Shown: piece after piece, positions 23,701 to 34,663 of the stretch
Numbering within the stretch: the first letter of the stretch is position 1
Layout: every line of letters begins with the position of its first letter
Assembly: GCF_004337985.1 (NCBI RefSeq)
Contig: NC_043743.1
Location: 1,507,882 to 1,571,881, forward strand
Origin: Pyricularia pennisetigena
Lineage: Eukaryota > Ascomycota > Sordariomycetes > Magnaporthales > Pyriculariaceae
Reading direction: 5' to 3'
DNA: 64,000 bases
Made by a program: the position numbers and the translations under genes
Notes under the pieces: model-generated
Told to the model about the DNA's origin: nothing
Seen by the model: only the letters and a program-made list of their open reading frames with translations
The model's database searches: none

Positions 23701-26570
23701 TTGTAGTAGTTCCACACAAGCCAGTCGACACCCTCTACTTGGTAACCCATTAGCTTGCAGCCTGGAGCCAAGCCCTCGGGCTGTTTTTGGAGGGCAGGGT
23801 AAGGATCGAGAGCCCGCCACTGCTTCATGCGTGCGAGCATGGTACTGTTGCCCACATACTCGAAATGTTTGCCAGCTACCCATTCGCAATACGCTTCTTT
23901 GAAGGCGTTCCACAGCTTGGGCTTATTTTTAGGCGGCGGGGCATCCCAAACAGTGTCCGTGTATGGGAGTCCTTGAAACTTGACCCTTATCTGCTTGACT
24001 TTGGCCATCTTGGCCAAAGCATCCTGTTTTGAGTAGCTGCTGTCAGAGCCGTTTTGGTACCTGACAGCCAAAATGATGTCTGGCATCAGCCATTCGTCAG
24101 GAATAGCAGCATCTTTATCGGCCGCAGGAGGAGGCGCGTCGCCGTCATTGCGCTTGGCAAACGATGCTCGCATCGCTCCGCTGACAACCCCATATATCCA
24201 GGCTCCCGGCAACCACGTGCAGTGGGCATGGGATTTAGTCGCCCATTTTACCAAGTACTCCTTGTCGTCGTCGCTTAGAGAGCTAAAGGACTGATCTTCA
24301 TGACGCTCCATGTCAGCGGGCCGCCATGCCACCAAAGCTTCGATTTTGTCGGTGATATCGAGGCATTCTCTGCATTTGTGGTCGATGGTATATTCGGCAA
24401 GGCGGTTGGCACGGATAGCCTCCGTGTCGTTGGGGTCCTCGGGACGCTTGTCCACGCGAGGCAAGTGCTCGTAGTGGTACGCCCGTTTGCACTTAGCACA
24501 GCGAAACAGAACCACTTCTGCGTTGTTGATAAGATTAGTTGGAACCGGCGTGACGGGATCCTCTCCATTGTTGGCCATGCGGATCTTCTCTTCTGCTCTA
24601 GCCGTGAGCTTGGGAGAGAACTCTTTGCAGGCTTTCCCTTCTTGCTTGCAGCCCTGACATTTGTCATGGTGAGGGGCACCGTCTCTTTTCCGGTAAAATC
24701 CAATGCAAAAGCGACATTGTAATACGAAATCGCCTGGGCCGACTTTGGTGGCGCGATGCTCTCTGCCAGCACGATAGCCAAGGCATGTTTTATGGTAGGC
24801 AAACGAGCATCCTTGACAAGGTATCAGGATTCCTTTGTGGGCGTTATGGCCCACCTGTCCACACGTGTCGCACATGGTTGAGTGCACCGCTTTGAACTTT
24901 TCGTCTTGAACCGGTTTGAATACTTCCTTGATGCTGATGACCTTGGGCGCACCCTGCTTATCTTCGACGTAAAAAGATTCTTCGTCGTCGTCACCCAAGC
25001 CCCTCACATCCATGGATTTTGTTGTCTTGTTAGTCCGACCGGACCGTCTAGTTTCGAACTCGATCGAGGCCTCACGGAAGCTGCGGCGAGGAGGTCGTCC
25101 CCGTTTCTTTTTCGGCTTGACAGCTGACACATCCGAAACAACGACAGGGTAGTCGCTGTCGCTTTTGGCGAGCTCGTCTACATCGGAATCTTGGGCATCT
25201 TGTGCTCGACTCCGCCGGGTGGCTTCCCGGGTTTTGGTTCTTAGGGTGCGCCTAGAATCAGTGGAACGCACAAAGGAGGTCGATGACCAGCCAGTGACCG
25301 TCGTGCGCCTCGTGGATTGGCGCGTAGAGACTCTGGAGGAGATTCTGTTCGAAGCGCGGTGTCTCTGACTTCGACGGCGTTTGAGCACGTCATCATCATT
25401 ATCATCGTCGTGGTCGTCTGCCGGCTCGTTGTCCTGATACGTGGTACTGCCGTAATCCAAGCCATGTCTGACTTTCAGCCGTTTGGACCTGCGGTGTTCG
25501 TAGACGTCATCCATATCATCTGGATCGCGAAAACGACTTAACGCCATGCGACCGTTCTCAAGATTGCAGAGTTCTTGGTAGGACAACTTTGGGGTTGTTA
25601 GCTATTGAATAAGTAAAGCGTTGGTTTCGGCGACTGTGAGCGCAAAGTGAAACGACGACTGGGCGCATGTAACGCAACAAACCAGGCTACTGGCGAGAGG
25701 AGTGGATGATCCAAATGCGATCAAGGAAAGCCAGTTTGAACAAAAACGCAAAGTTGAAAATCGATAAAGTTGTAGAATGAAAAACAGGGTATGAAGATGG
25801 TTGATGAAAGTGGTGGTCGGGATTGTGAAGTAAGGTAAAATGTAGGCGAACAAGGGAAGGTAAGGTTGAGCCTGCCTGTTTTCCAATTTATAGACTGCAT
25901 GAAACTCAAACCGAAGGCAAACAAGCGACGCAAATAGAAGCATAGCACTCACATTTTCGGTTCGACCATCATCATACTCAATTTTGAATAACCCAACCCC
26001 CAGATCTTTCTTTACAGCTTTCACGTACTGGCTCGGCGGGGCCATATGATATTCTTCATACTTGAACCCCGTGAATGGAGGGATCAAAACCTGAAGCCGT
26101 TCATGGTTACCGCTTGTACCCTGACTGTTGCGACCGGCGCTGCTGTTTGCCTTGTTAATGGCACTGCTGCTACCTCTACTGCTATCGCCGTCAATGCCCC
26201 GGCCAGACTCCGACTGGTGCTCGCTGTCGCTCTGCTCGTAGATGTAGTCCCCACCATCCTCGTTGCCTTTGTCGTCTTCATCGCGACTCTTTTGGGAATT
26301 GGCAATCTCCTGCATCAAACTGCCCGAGTTGGGGTAGTCACTCGGAAGGGACACATCGTCCATCTCAACATCGTCCTGCAGCGCCCGGAGAAGTCCCTCA
26401 GCTGTGGTTTCGGCGTCGGCAACTCCATTCTTGTTGCTCGCAACGGGCGCATTTGAGGGCTTTTCTTCTATTCTCGTCGGACTGGGCTTGGCTGGCTCGA
26501 AGCCCTCGAATTCAGATTCGGAATCGAATAAGCCTGGGGACGCCTCGATGGCTTGTTCAAGATCGGCCAT
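20790..26570 (-). CDS. Mit1-like chromatin remodeller (PHD, chromo-like, SNF2 helicase)
   Basis: Exon 1 (26570-25953), exon 2 (25586-21984) and exon 3 (from 21910) join in frame with donors GTGAGT and GTGAGG. They form one gene where the frames would suggest several. Exon 1 is acidic and ends in a conserved block (IPPFTGFKYEEYHMAPPSQY) that continues into LSYQELCNLENGRMAL. Exon 2 carries PHD-type cysteine clusters at about residues 440-600, a chromodomain-like segment near 640, SNF2 motif I DEMGLGKT near 843, motif II DEGQ near 952, LTGTPLQNN, and the C-terminal helicase with STRAGGVGIN and RAHRIGQ. This order matches fission yeast Mit1 (SHREC) and CHD3-like proteins, which move nucleosomes with ATP for gene silencing. 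The tail has Lys-Thr-Pro repeats, then a 90-bp tandem repeat, then a C-x2-C...H-x5-C zinc-knuckle-like end (CDNCCLPHHPQARC). The final frame change is uncertain; one option is an intron 21436-21369, giving about 1757 residues. Confidence 0.85.
21029..21251 (-). repeat. 90-bp in-frame tandem repeat in the Mit1-like C-terminus
   Basis: Two complete units and a partial third at a period of exactly 90 nt (matching phrases begin at 21041, 21131 and 21221). Each unit encodes 30 residues built around QQPLPSLGQPQFCSQ and PGGLNGTAGPI. Copies differ at only a few bases, so the duplication is recent or kept uniform by conversion. Because 90 is a multiple of three, the repeat keeps every frame open. Confidence 0.9.
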
Positions 26571-27171
26571 GGCGGGCTAAACTCTCAGGCTAAGATATTG
26601 GATGATGGCGGATACCCATGACAGGTAGAGGCTATATGCTGATGTAGCAAAGTTGATGCGCGCTGCGTATTGCTAATTGCTTGTTTACAGCAGAGCAGAT
26701 CCGAGCTTTGCAATGGTGTTGTTGTTGAGCGTTACTGGATGAAGTTCAGTCGCGTAAAGCGCCACACGTTTGGTGGACAAAGTTTAGCGCGTTCAACTTG
26801 GATTTCAATTTATGTAATGTAGTGGGGCAATATGGGCATTTCTGGTGGGGAATGGAGGACTTCTTGTGGGGCTTGTAGCCTATTCCGTTGATTCAAACCT
26901 ATTTTTATTCTGATTTCGAAAATGATAAGGATAAGGACCCCTGCTTTTTTTTTTTTTTTTTTTCTTTTTTTGTCCTACCTATGGGTACCTGCAGCGGCTT
27001 CGCCTGGAAAATCAATAGGGTGAGTTGTCAGTTCATGTTTTTTTTCAGGGGTCACATACTTGAAGACGAAGCAACAAGCAAATACAAAGCATCGTCCTTC
27101 ACAGCCGAGCCCAGCGTATTCTAGTCACATTGCGGTTCCTTGATCGGGACGCAGCATTAGCATCCGATGCG
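26571..27171. promoter_or_regulatory. shared divergent promoter of the Mit1-like gene and MRM1
   Basis: About 600 bases between two divergent starts. It includes a T-rich tract at 26946-26970. The MRM1 frame is open upstream to about 27130 but has no ATG before 27172. No specific binding site is evident. Confidence 0.45.
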
Positions 27172-29019
27172 ATGATGCAAAGTAGGCTTGCGCGCATTTC
27201 TGGCTTGCGCACGCTGAGATCCATCTCAAGGTGCGAATGGGTTCAGCCATTGCAAACGCGACACGCGTCTTCCTTCTCGGCAATACACGATGGCCTTCGC
27301 CGATCCGAGAAAGCCAGACCACAGGGCTTCAACAGATCAAGTCTCACCTCTGCTTCTCTTACCAAGAGGAGTCAAGGAGGCCGAGGACGTCGCGCGAACG
27401 ATGACAAGCCGCCTCCGACTTTCAAGATCCGGAAGGGCAAGAAGGATATATCGAAGCCTCGCAAACACAAGCCGATGACACGGGCGGCACGATTCAATGA
27501 TCCGAACAACGACTTTGGGAAGAAGAGCCTGGTTTATCAGGTCAAGAGTGGCCAGCTACGAAATGACATGGCCGCATTACCTGGAAAGAAATCTAACTCG
27601 GCCGCCTCGCCTGGCGATATTTGGGACAATTTGGAGAGGGCTTCCGCTGCGCAAAGCATGGGCAGGAAATCAAGGACACGCAAGTCTGCCTTTGGGTCAG
27701 AGCCCCAGAGGAGGAGTAGGCCAGTCGCTAGTACGTTCACCCGGGCGTCTTCAGGGCGCTCAGATGAAAGCAGCGACTTTGTGAAGGCAGCTTCGCGGCC
27801 CCTCAGAGATGAGGAGGTTTCATTCCGCCAGCCTGAAAAATTGCGCGAACCTGAGAGCAGGATGGCCAACTTCCGGAGCGGGAACGAGAATAGTTATGAT
27901 ACAGAACGTCCTCGAAGTGACGATCACAAGCGAACTGAGCCAAAACGTTGGTCGGAGGAGTCTTCGGACTTCAGAACCAACAACTACACAAGACCATCTT
28001 CGTATACCTCTAGCAGGGGGTACGACGATCGACTAGACCCAACCGTGACTTCGATACCATACACGACTGCAGCATCTCAATTCCTGTACGGGAGGTCGGT
28101 GGTCGAAGAGACGCTGAGGTCGTCAAGAAGGAAACTTTATCATTTGTATATTTATGATGGTTTGAACCGCAGTCGGAATCCCAACGATATGGTCATAGAG
28201 AAATTGGCTCAGAAGAGGGGCGTCAGAATCACCAAACTCGACGAGGGACACCAAAGGCTGATGAGCAAGATGAGTGAGGGTCGGCCACACAATAACTTCG
28301 TCCTGGAAGCATCGCCCGTTCCGCAGCCACCAATCGAGGCTCTTGGGTCCGTATCTGAGGAGGTATCGAGACCTGGCTTCGAGGTTTCGCTAGGCCACCA
28401 GACTGCGGAAGACCTGGCAATAAATGGATGCAGCAATTTTGTCGAGACAGAGGGAGGCAAATATCAACCGCTTGTGCTGCTTCTGGATCGCATTCTGGAT
28501 CCCGGGAATCTCGGGAGCATTCTGCGCACGGCCAGCTTTCTCGGCGTGAGCGCCGTGGTCATATCGCAGCGAAACTCAGCAACGCTGACCCCTGTGGCGC
28601 TCAAGGCAGCTGCAGGGGCGTCTGAGACCCTGCCACTGTTTTCTTGCGATAACCCCGCTAGTTTCCTGCACAACTCCAAGGAGTCGGGCTGGAAGATCTA
28701 CGCGGCGGTGGCGCCGTCCCGTTCGAGGAAGAAGAGCGAGCAGGACGTTTACGACATTGAAGATCTCGACCCGTTAGCCACGGACCCGTGTGTGCTCGTT
28801 GTCGGCAGCGAGGGCGAAGGTCTTCCGACCATGATCAAAACCAAGTCTCACCATTCGGTAACGATACCGAATTCTTCTGGGGCTCATACCATTGACAGTT
28901 TGAATGTCAGTGTCGCCGCCGGTCTCCTCTGCGGGGCTTTCCTGAAGGGAGTCATGAAGCAGAAGCACCCACGGCCTTTCGGTGGCAGTCAGAAGAGCGA
29001 CGAAATGGGATTTTGGTAA
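27172..29019 (+). CDS. MRM1: mitochondrial large-subunit rRNA 2'-O-ribose methyltransferase, SpoU/TrmH family
   Basis: A single exon of 615 residues. The start is the first of two adjacent ATGs and gives an Arg/Ser-rich, acid-poor N-terminus that fits a mitochondrial targeting peptide. A long basic, disordered region (to about residue 290) precedes the substrate-binding domain, which starts at FLYGRSVVEETLRSSRRKLY. The SPOUT catalytic domain carries all three SpoU motifs: RILDPGNLGSILRTA, VLVVGSEGEGLP and SLNVSVAAGLLC. Yeast Mrm1/Pet56 methylates a guanosine in the peptidyl-transferase loop of 21S rRNA (G2270) using S-adenosylmethionine. The motif set and the presequence support the same role here. 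It is longer than the yeast enzyme (412 residues), mainly because of the linker. Confidence 0.9.
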   Translation: MMQSRLARISGLRTLRSISRCEWVQPLQTRHASSFSAIHDGLRRSEKARPQGFNRSSLTSASLTKRSQGGRGRRANDDKPPPTFKIRKGKKDISKPRKHKPMTRAARFNDPNNDFGKKSLVYQVKSGQLRNDMAALPGKKSNSAASPGDIWDNLERASAAQSMGRKSRTRKSAFGSEPQRRSRPVASTFTRASSGRSDESSDFVKAASRPLRDEEVSFRQPEKLREPESRMANFRSGNENSYDTERPRSDDHKRTEPKRWSEESSDFRTNNYTRPSSYTSSRGYDDRLDPTVTSIPYTTAASQFLYGRSVVEETLRSSRRKLYHLYIYDGLNRSRNPNDMVIEKLAQKRGVRITKLDEGHQRLMSKMSEGRPHNNFVLEASPVPQPPIEALGSVSEEVSRPGFEVSLGHQTAEDLAINGCSNFVETEGGKYQPLVLLLDRILDPGNLGSILRTASFLGVSAVVISQRNSATLTPVALKAAAGASETLPLFSCDNPASFLHNSKESGWKIYAAVAPSRSRKKSEQDVYDIEDLDPLATDPCVLVVGSEGEGLPTMIKTKSHHSVTIPNSSGAHTIDSLNVSVAAGLLCGAFLKGVMKQKHPRPFGGSQKSDEMGFW

Positions 29020-30433
29020 TACTTACGATTGCATCTGTACATTATTGTATCACAAATGTTTACATACTCAGGATTGATACCCAGTTCTACCCCTTGTACT
29101 ATCCTTGTATTCTATTTCCTATTTCGTTCAGTGTAGCGATCGAATCATAAAACATAGAAACGGGACATGAATACTACATGATCATGCAACCACGGTACCT
29201 ACACCGAAGTTCTCCGTCTTGGCCGATCGGAATGGCACATATGCCAAGCAGGGTTCACGCAAAGTTGTTCTCGATGACTTGGCGCAAGCTCTGGAATTTT
29301 TCTTCCTTGAACCCGTTCTGTTCGCAGAAAAACCACAAGTCGTTCCGCGCCACTGTTGTAATGGTTGCTTGTTTGACGTTTCAGCTGGTATCTACATCCC
29401 TGCAATTTCGAATAACCCGCCTGACATGAGTAACAACACTAACAACCTCGGCCTTTAGTGTATTTTGTTGCCGGGGACACACTGCGCTAATACGGATGGT
29501 CTTTACTTCTTGGTAAAGCGAAATGGAGGAGAAAAAAAAAAAAAAAAGAAAAAAAGAAAAAAAAAAAAGTCTCGAAAGTTTATATTACAAACCTTCGCTT
29601 GTAAGCTTACGTTGGCTATCTACCCATATAGGCAATCCCTAAACCCAATCAGGGGTCTCCAGGTAAACGAGGTCCGCGGAATGTTTGAAGAACTAATCTA
29701 ACTCCTAGGTCAGGGAACAAGCTTAAAAGAAAGAAAGAAAAAGAAAGAAAGAAAAGATTTACCGCGTAAAAACATACGGCACACTTGGTAGGATGTTGTC
29801 TACATCTGGATAGTGGATGTTTCGTGTTTTCGCCTGCCCAATCGCGAAGGGTCGGATCTGCTCGGATCTGGAGGGGGCATCACCCATTTTGCGCAACCAG
29901 GGAAGATCCCGACCAGCCCACCTCCACGTTAGACAGGTCCGCTGCCTCACCCCCTTGCAGCCCAGTGACCTTCTTACCTGATCTAGACGATGTTGCGAGA
30001 AAAAGCCCGGAGACATGACCTCAGCTCGGTATCTGTTGGAAAAACCTCAGTAGCTATCTGTTAGAACCTCAGACAGGTTCAATCCAATCTTGAACTGACG
30101 TTTGCTTGCGCAGAGTGTCAACTCATGGTGATATCGGTTGACGAGTCGTGATGAACTGTCAGATGTTTTTGTACTTAAGGTCGTCGTCATCCCGACTAAT
30201 TGGATAATCTTGGATGGTTCTCATCAGCCTTCATCTTCATCAGCCAAGTTTGCTCTCGCCTCTTTTCTGTTCTATTCTAAAGTCTGCAACATACTCGCCC
30301 TGGAGGCTTGGTCACTTCATTGTAGACATTCATTCCTTTTTTTTTTTTTTTTTTTTTTTTTTGTTCTTTTCTCTCTTCTTGTGATAGCTGCAGCCTTTGA
30401 AAGTGCCATCGTTTTTCTTATATCTCATCCACA
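29020..30433. other. 1.4-kb spacer upstream of the cutinase gene
   Basis: It starts with the MRM1 3' region and ends with the cutinase promoter and leader. It contains an A-rich run with G interruptions (29529-29569), a GAAA microsatellite (about 29724-29755) and a T26 run at 30337-30362 that ends 71 nt before the cutinase ATG. A TACCTA motif lies at 29196. No gene is supported. Confidence 0.5.
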
Positions 30434-31231
30434 ATGAAGTTCTCAACCGCTCTTACCTTCTCGGTCGCCACTCTGGCCTCTGCCAGCCCTACCGGTGTCC
30501 TTGAGAACCGTCAGATCCTTGGAGGCCGAGTCGGGGCCGTGGCTAAAGAGTTCACCAGGGGTGGCTGCAAGCCGATCATCATGATCTTCGCTCGCGGATC
30601 TACTGAGGTCGGCAACATGGGGACTGTCTGCGGTCCACCCACCGCAAACGGTCTCAAGGCCGCCTTTGGCGCTGGCAACGTTGCCGTTGAGGGCGTTGAC
30701 TGTGAGTTTGATGTGCCCTGGAAGAAAGAGGGAACCAGTCAAAAGGGGGCAAGGAATATATGATCATGCATAGTAAAAGTCGATATGCTGACCTACGTGC
30801 CCCGTAATCAAACAGACGCCGCCGGCCTCGCAACCAACTTCCTCCGTGGCGGCGCCGACCCTGCCGGCATCAACGAGATGAAGCGGCTGATCGCAAAGGC
30901 CAACGCCGAGTGCCCGGACTCGATGCTCGTGGTGGGCGGCTACTCGCAGGGCGCAGCAGTGACGCACCGAGCCGTCGAGAACCTGTCACAGGCGCAAAAG
31001 AATCAAATCAAGGCGGCGTTCACGTTTGGCGACACCCAGAAGCAGCAGGACCGCAATCAGATCAGGAACTTCCCCAAGGAGAAGACTAACATCATCTGCC
31101 AACCCGGCGACCTCGTCTGCGTCGGCACCCTCAACATCACCCCGGCCCACCTGACCTATGGCGTCAGGGCCAACGAGCAGGTCGCCTTCCTCCGCAGGGC
31201 GCTGCAGGCTGCCGGTGCCGCCACAGTGTGA
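30434..31231 (+). CDS. cutinase (secreted serine esterase)
   Basis: Two exons (30434-30701, 30816-31231) with a 114-nt intron (GTGAGT...AACAG) join to 227 residues; the split codon restores a Tyr in GVDYAAGLATN. A signal peptide ([18 protein letters not shown]) starts the protein. The oxyanion-loop serine is in ARGSTE (S56). The catalytic triad reads S133 in GGYSQG, D188 in GDLVC and H201 in PAHLTYG. The spacing of 55 and 13 residues is identical to that of Fusarium cutinase (S120, D175, H188). Cysteines in GGCKP, VCGPP, AECPD and [10 protein letters not shown] include the usual disulfide partners. Secreted cutinases hydrolyse plant cutin polyester and related esters, so this fits a plant-associated fungus. 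All key residues are present, so the enzyme should be active. Confidence 0.95.
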
Positions 31232-33252
31232 TGAGCCGTTGTGGTTTTTTTTTTTTTTTTCTTTTTTTTTTCTTCTTCTGGGGGGTGAGACAGGCTCATG
31301 ACTAAGGAAGCGTTGTTGTCATTGTTGTTGTTTGGAAGGGGCAACATCGATATATCCAGCTGGAGGCCGGCTTTTGTTCTGGACATTGATTGTCCCCTGT
31401 TCTTCTTTTTTTTCTTATTCTCTTCTCCTCTTCTTCTCCTCTTCATCATCATCATTATCATCATCTTCTCTTCTCTTTTTCTTCTTCTTCTTCTCTTCTT
31501 CATCATCTTCTTTTCTTCATCTTCATCTTCTTCTCTTCTTCATCTTCATCTTCTTCTTCTCTTCATGTTTTATTATTATATTCTGGCCCTGCTTGAAACA
31601 TCCCAACCAGTGTTAAGCCCGCAAAATCCGCTAACAACAGCTCCCTGTTTCTTGTTTGGTCACTCGCTTCACTCGAATCGAAACATTTGTTTGCTGCATT
31701 TGACGGTGTATTCCTAGATAGGTTCACAAGATGAATAGACTTCTATTCCCGAAAAATATGATTCACTGTTAAGATTGCCACCGACGAACTCACCTCATTT
31801 CCTGCGACTGCATGAGGGAAAGAAGAAAAAAAAAAGAAGAAGGAAAAAGGGCTATCCACGCCTGAGATGCATGTCTGAAACAGTGAAACTGTAGCCAAAA
31901 CCCACTTTGCCTCCACGAATCGTAGGGCCAAATCGCCATTCACCTCAGGTGGGATACCCATGACGATCACACAAAGAAGCACAAAGAAGGATTTTAAAAC
32001 CTCGCGTGGGTGGGAAAGGGCGGGGTATATTGGTCTGAAGAAAAGGCATCCAAGACGAGTAAGGCAAGAAGGGTGGTGGTGGTCACGATACAAATTTGGG
32101 TTCCCACCGGTGTATCTCCATTGGAAACAAGCTTCTATCACGGCTTGCCAGCGAGGGAGAAAAAAAAAAGCCGTTCGTGACTAAGGCACCTTAAAAATTA
32201 TTTTATCCTATACTATTACTATACTGGGACGTACGGTAGATCACAACCGGTAGTAATCGGGTCATTGGTAAAAGACAAATAGGAATAAGTTTCCTATACG
32301 CCCCTTCGGAACTTTAAAGGCTGATCATAAGGACTTTTTTTGTCTGAACATCAAAAACCTTCGGCACATGTAAAGGAGAATTGCAGCGTCAGAGGCGGAC
32401 GATTGTTCATCCTAGGTAAGCTACCCTACGGGTACCTACCGACGGGAAGGAACGCCGTAACCGTAAGCCTAAACAAAGATCGGGCTATTAATTACACAAG
32501 GCTTAATGGCTGAATCTGTCTGCCTTGGCTATTTCCGTAAGGCAAAAACCGTTTATTCAATTCTCAGATGCATCAAGCCATGCTCGCATCCAATTCCCCT
32601 CGCTGGTTAACCCCCCACCTGCAGACTGCTGCACCAGCTGTCTATCGGTGGCTGGTTGTTGTGGATTCTAGCGCTGGATAATTGTGGATTGTATGGAACT
32701 TTCAGCTTTATCATAGTTAAATTGACTCGACAACCACTTTAGCAAGCTGCATGGGCATTCATTCCCCAGGTCCTCGCTTGCTTGCCTATTCGTCGTCATT
32801 GCTTGTCATATCCCAGCCACCTCAAAAGGCACCAGTCAAAGGTGCAGAAAAAAAGAGGCTCCCCCAGGTCTCACCGCAAGCCTCTTAAGCCATGGCTGCC
32901 CAAGTAAACATTAGCGCGGCGTCGTCATTATTTACGTGCATTGTTTTTTTTTTTTTTCTTTCTTCCCACGGCGAGACAAACAAATGCACGGTCGCAATCG
33001 CCCGAGCACACAATAAATTACGTTTGCTTGATTGATTCTGCTTGAGAAGGGTTGATTTGGAGACCGCTGTAGGCTTAGAATCGTCGAATCGTCTATCTAC
33101 CTTATCTACGATCCACGCTTGCACCTGTGCCGTGCCGTGTGCTCTTGCCGTGTCTCAGGAAATCATCCTAACCACTACCAGACCCTTTCCCCGCTGCTTC
33201 TTTTCCACCGCTGTTAAACCCGTTGCAGTCAAACGGCATTGACAAAGAAAAT
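31232..33252. other. 2.0-kb spacer with long pyrimidine tract
   Basis: It holds T runs just after the cutinase stop (31243-31273) and a nearly pure pyrimidine tract at about 31396-31566. Then comes ordinary AT-rich DNA with TAGGTA/TACCTA motifs near 32413-32438 and a T run near 32943-32957. No frame shows a domain. The last few hundred bases should hold the promoter of the GPI-Cys protein gene. Confidence 0.5.
31396..31566 (+). repeat. polypyrimidine tract of CTT/CAT units
   Basis: About 170 bases made almost only of C and T, with scattered A in TCATCATCTTC-like units. The opposite strand is a purine tract. It is likely a decayed trinucleotide microsatellite. The small open frames drawn across it are low-complexity artefacts. 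Confidence 0.8.
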
Positions 33253-34663
33253 ATGAAGCTGCTGCCTCCGGGAGCGACGCGGGGCCTCCCGGTCCCGCTG
33301 CTCCTGCTCCTCGACCTAGCCACCGCTGCCCTGGAGCCCATGGTGATCCGAAAAATGAGCCCCGACGAGAGCGAGAAGTTCTTCCCGCACTACGTCGCCT
33401 TCCCCGAGGAGCAGCTTCCCGCCGTGTCCGCTCTCCAGCGCCGACACCAACCCGAACCGGCCTTCAGCCCGAGCTTCCCCATCCACGTCGACGACCCGGG
33501 ATCTCCGTCAGAAGACGAAACGCTCTACCGCCGGGCGGCGGCCGCGCTGGCCCGCCTGCAGCGTCGGCAATGGGGCTGTCCCACGGGGACGGCGAGCTGC
33601 TCAAACATTGGCTATCCGGACCGCTGCTGTCGCCAGACCGAGACGTGCTACAAGATTGACGACACGGGGCTGGGTTCGGTGGGTTGCTGCGCCAACGGCA
33701 GCACGTGTGGCGGGACCATAAGCAACTGTGCCCCCGGCGACACAGCTTGCCCTGCGTCTTTAGGCGGCGGGTGCTGTATAGCGGGGTTTGTGTGCCAGGG
33801 TGTTGGATGTAGGTACTTCCCTGCTCTGGGATTCTTTCAGGGGTCATGGAACCAATGACAGGACTAATTGGGCTAATTTTTTCCCCGTGGATTTAGGTGT
33901 TCGTATGGACTATACTTCCCGAACCCGAGGCTCAACTGTCACGGTAAGCACATCAACTGCCGGAAACGGTGGGGGTGATGGTGGTGGTGGGGGTGGTGGT
34001 GGCGGCGTTTTGACTTCGACCACCATCACAACCGTTGTTGTAACACCACCAAACGGGGGATCGCCAACCACAGTAACTTCAACGTTGATCGGTGGAGGAG
34101 GCGGCGGGGGCTCTCCACCATCCACGACCGCTTCCCCATCCGACACCAACGGCGGCACACCTCTGCCACCGGCGCCAACGTCAACCGGCGGTGGTAACGG
34201 CAACGCGCCCGTGCGGCCGACCGTGACCAACTCAGACGGCTTCCCGTCTGACTATTGCCCGACGGGTTTTTATCCGTGCGTTGCCCGCGCCGGCGGCGGC
34301 TGCTGCCAGACCGGGCGAGACTGCCAGACGACCAACTGCCCGGCGCCTCCCCTATCCACGACCATCATATCCAACGGCGTGACCGTGGCCGTTCCGCTGC
34401 CCACTCCCAACCGCGGAAGCGACGACAGGAAGACATGCGCCGGCGGCTGGTATCTGTGCCCGGACAGCGCGGGTCCTGTGGCCGGATGCTGCCCGTCGGG
34501 ATATGACTGCGGCATCGCCAGCTGCACGTCGGCAAGAGAGGGTGCCACGGCCACGCTGCAGAAAGAGTTCCCTAGCTTGGCTGCTACGGTTAGGACCCCG
34601 GTGGCCAAGGTTTTGGCCATGTTGGGGATGGTGTTGGTGTCTTTCGCATTGCTAGAATTTTGA
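33253..34663 (+). CDS. GPI-anchored cysteine-module surface protein
   Basis: Exons 33253-33808 and 33897-34663 join at a split TGT codon to give 440 residues (donor GTAGGT, acceptor ATTTAG). The signal peptide is MKLLPPGATRGLPVPLLLLL. The block ALEPMVIRKMSPDESEKFFP is typical of a conserved but uncharacterised fungal GPI protein family. After a basic LQRRQW site, possibly a Kex2-type cut, comes a cysteine-rich region from C109. Modules with the spacing C-x6-C-x7-9-CC-x5-C-x4-C occur three times: one at the end of exon 1 and two after a Gly/Ser/Thr-rich linker. A related but irregular copy opens the region. The C-terminus (VLAMLGMVLVSFALLEF) fits a GPI signal. The function is unknown; wall or adhesion roles are a guess. 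Confidence 0.85.
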
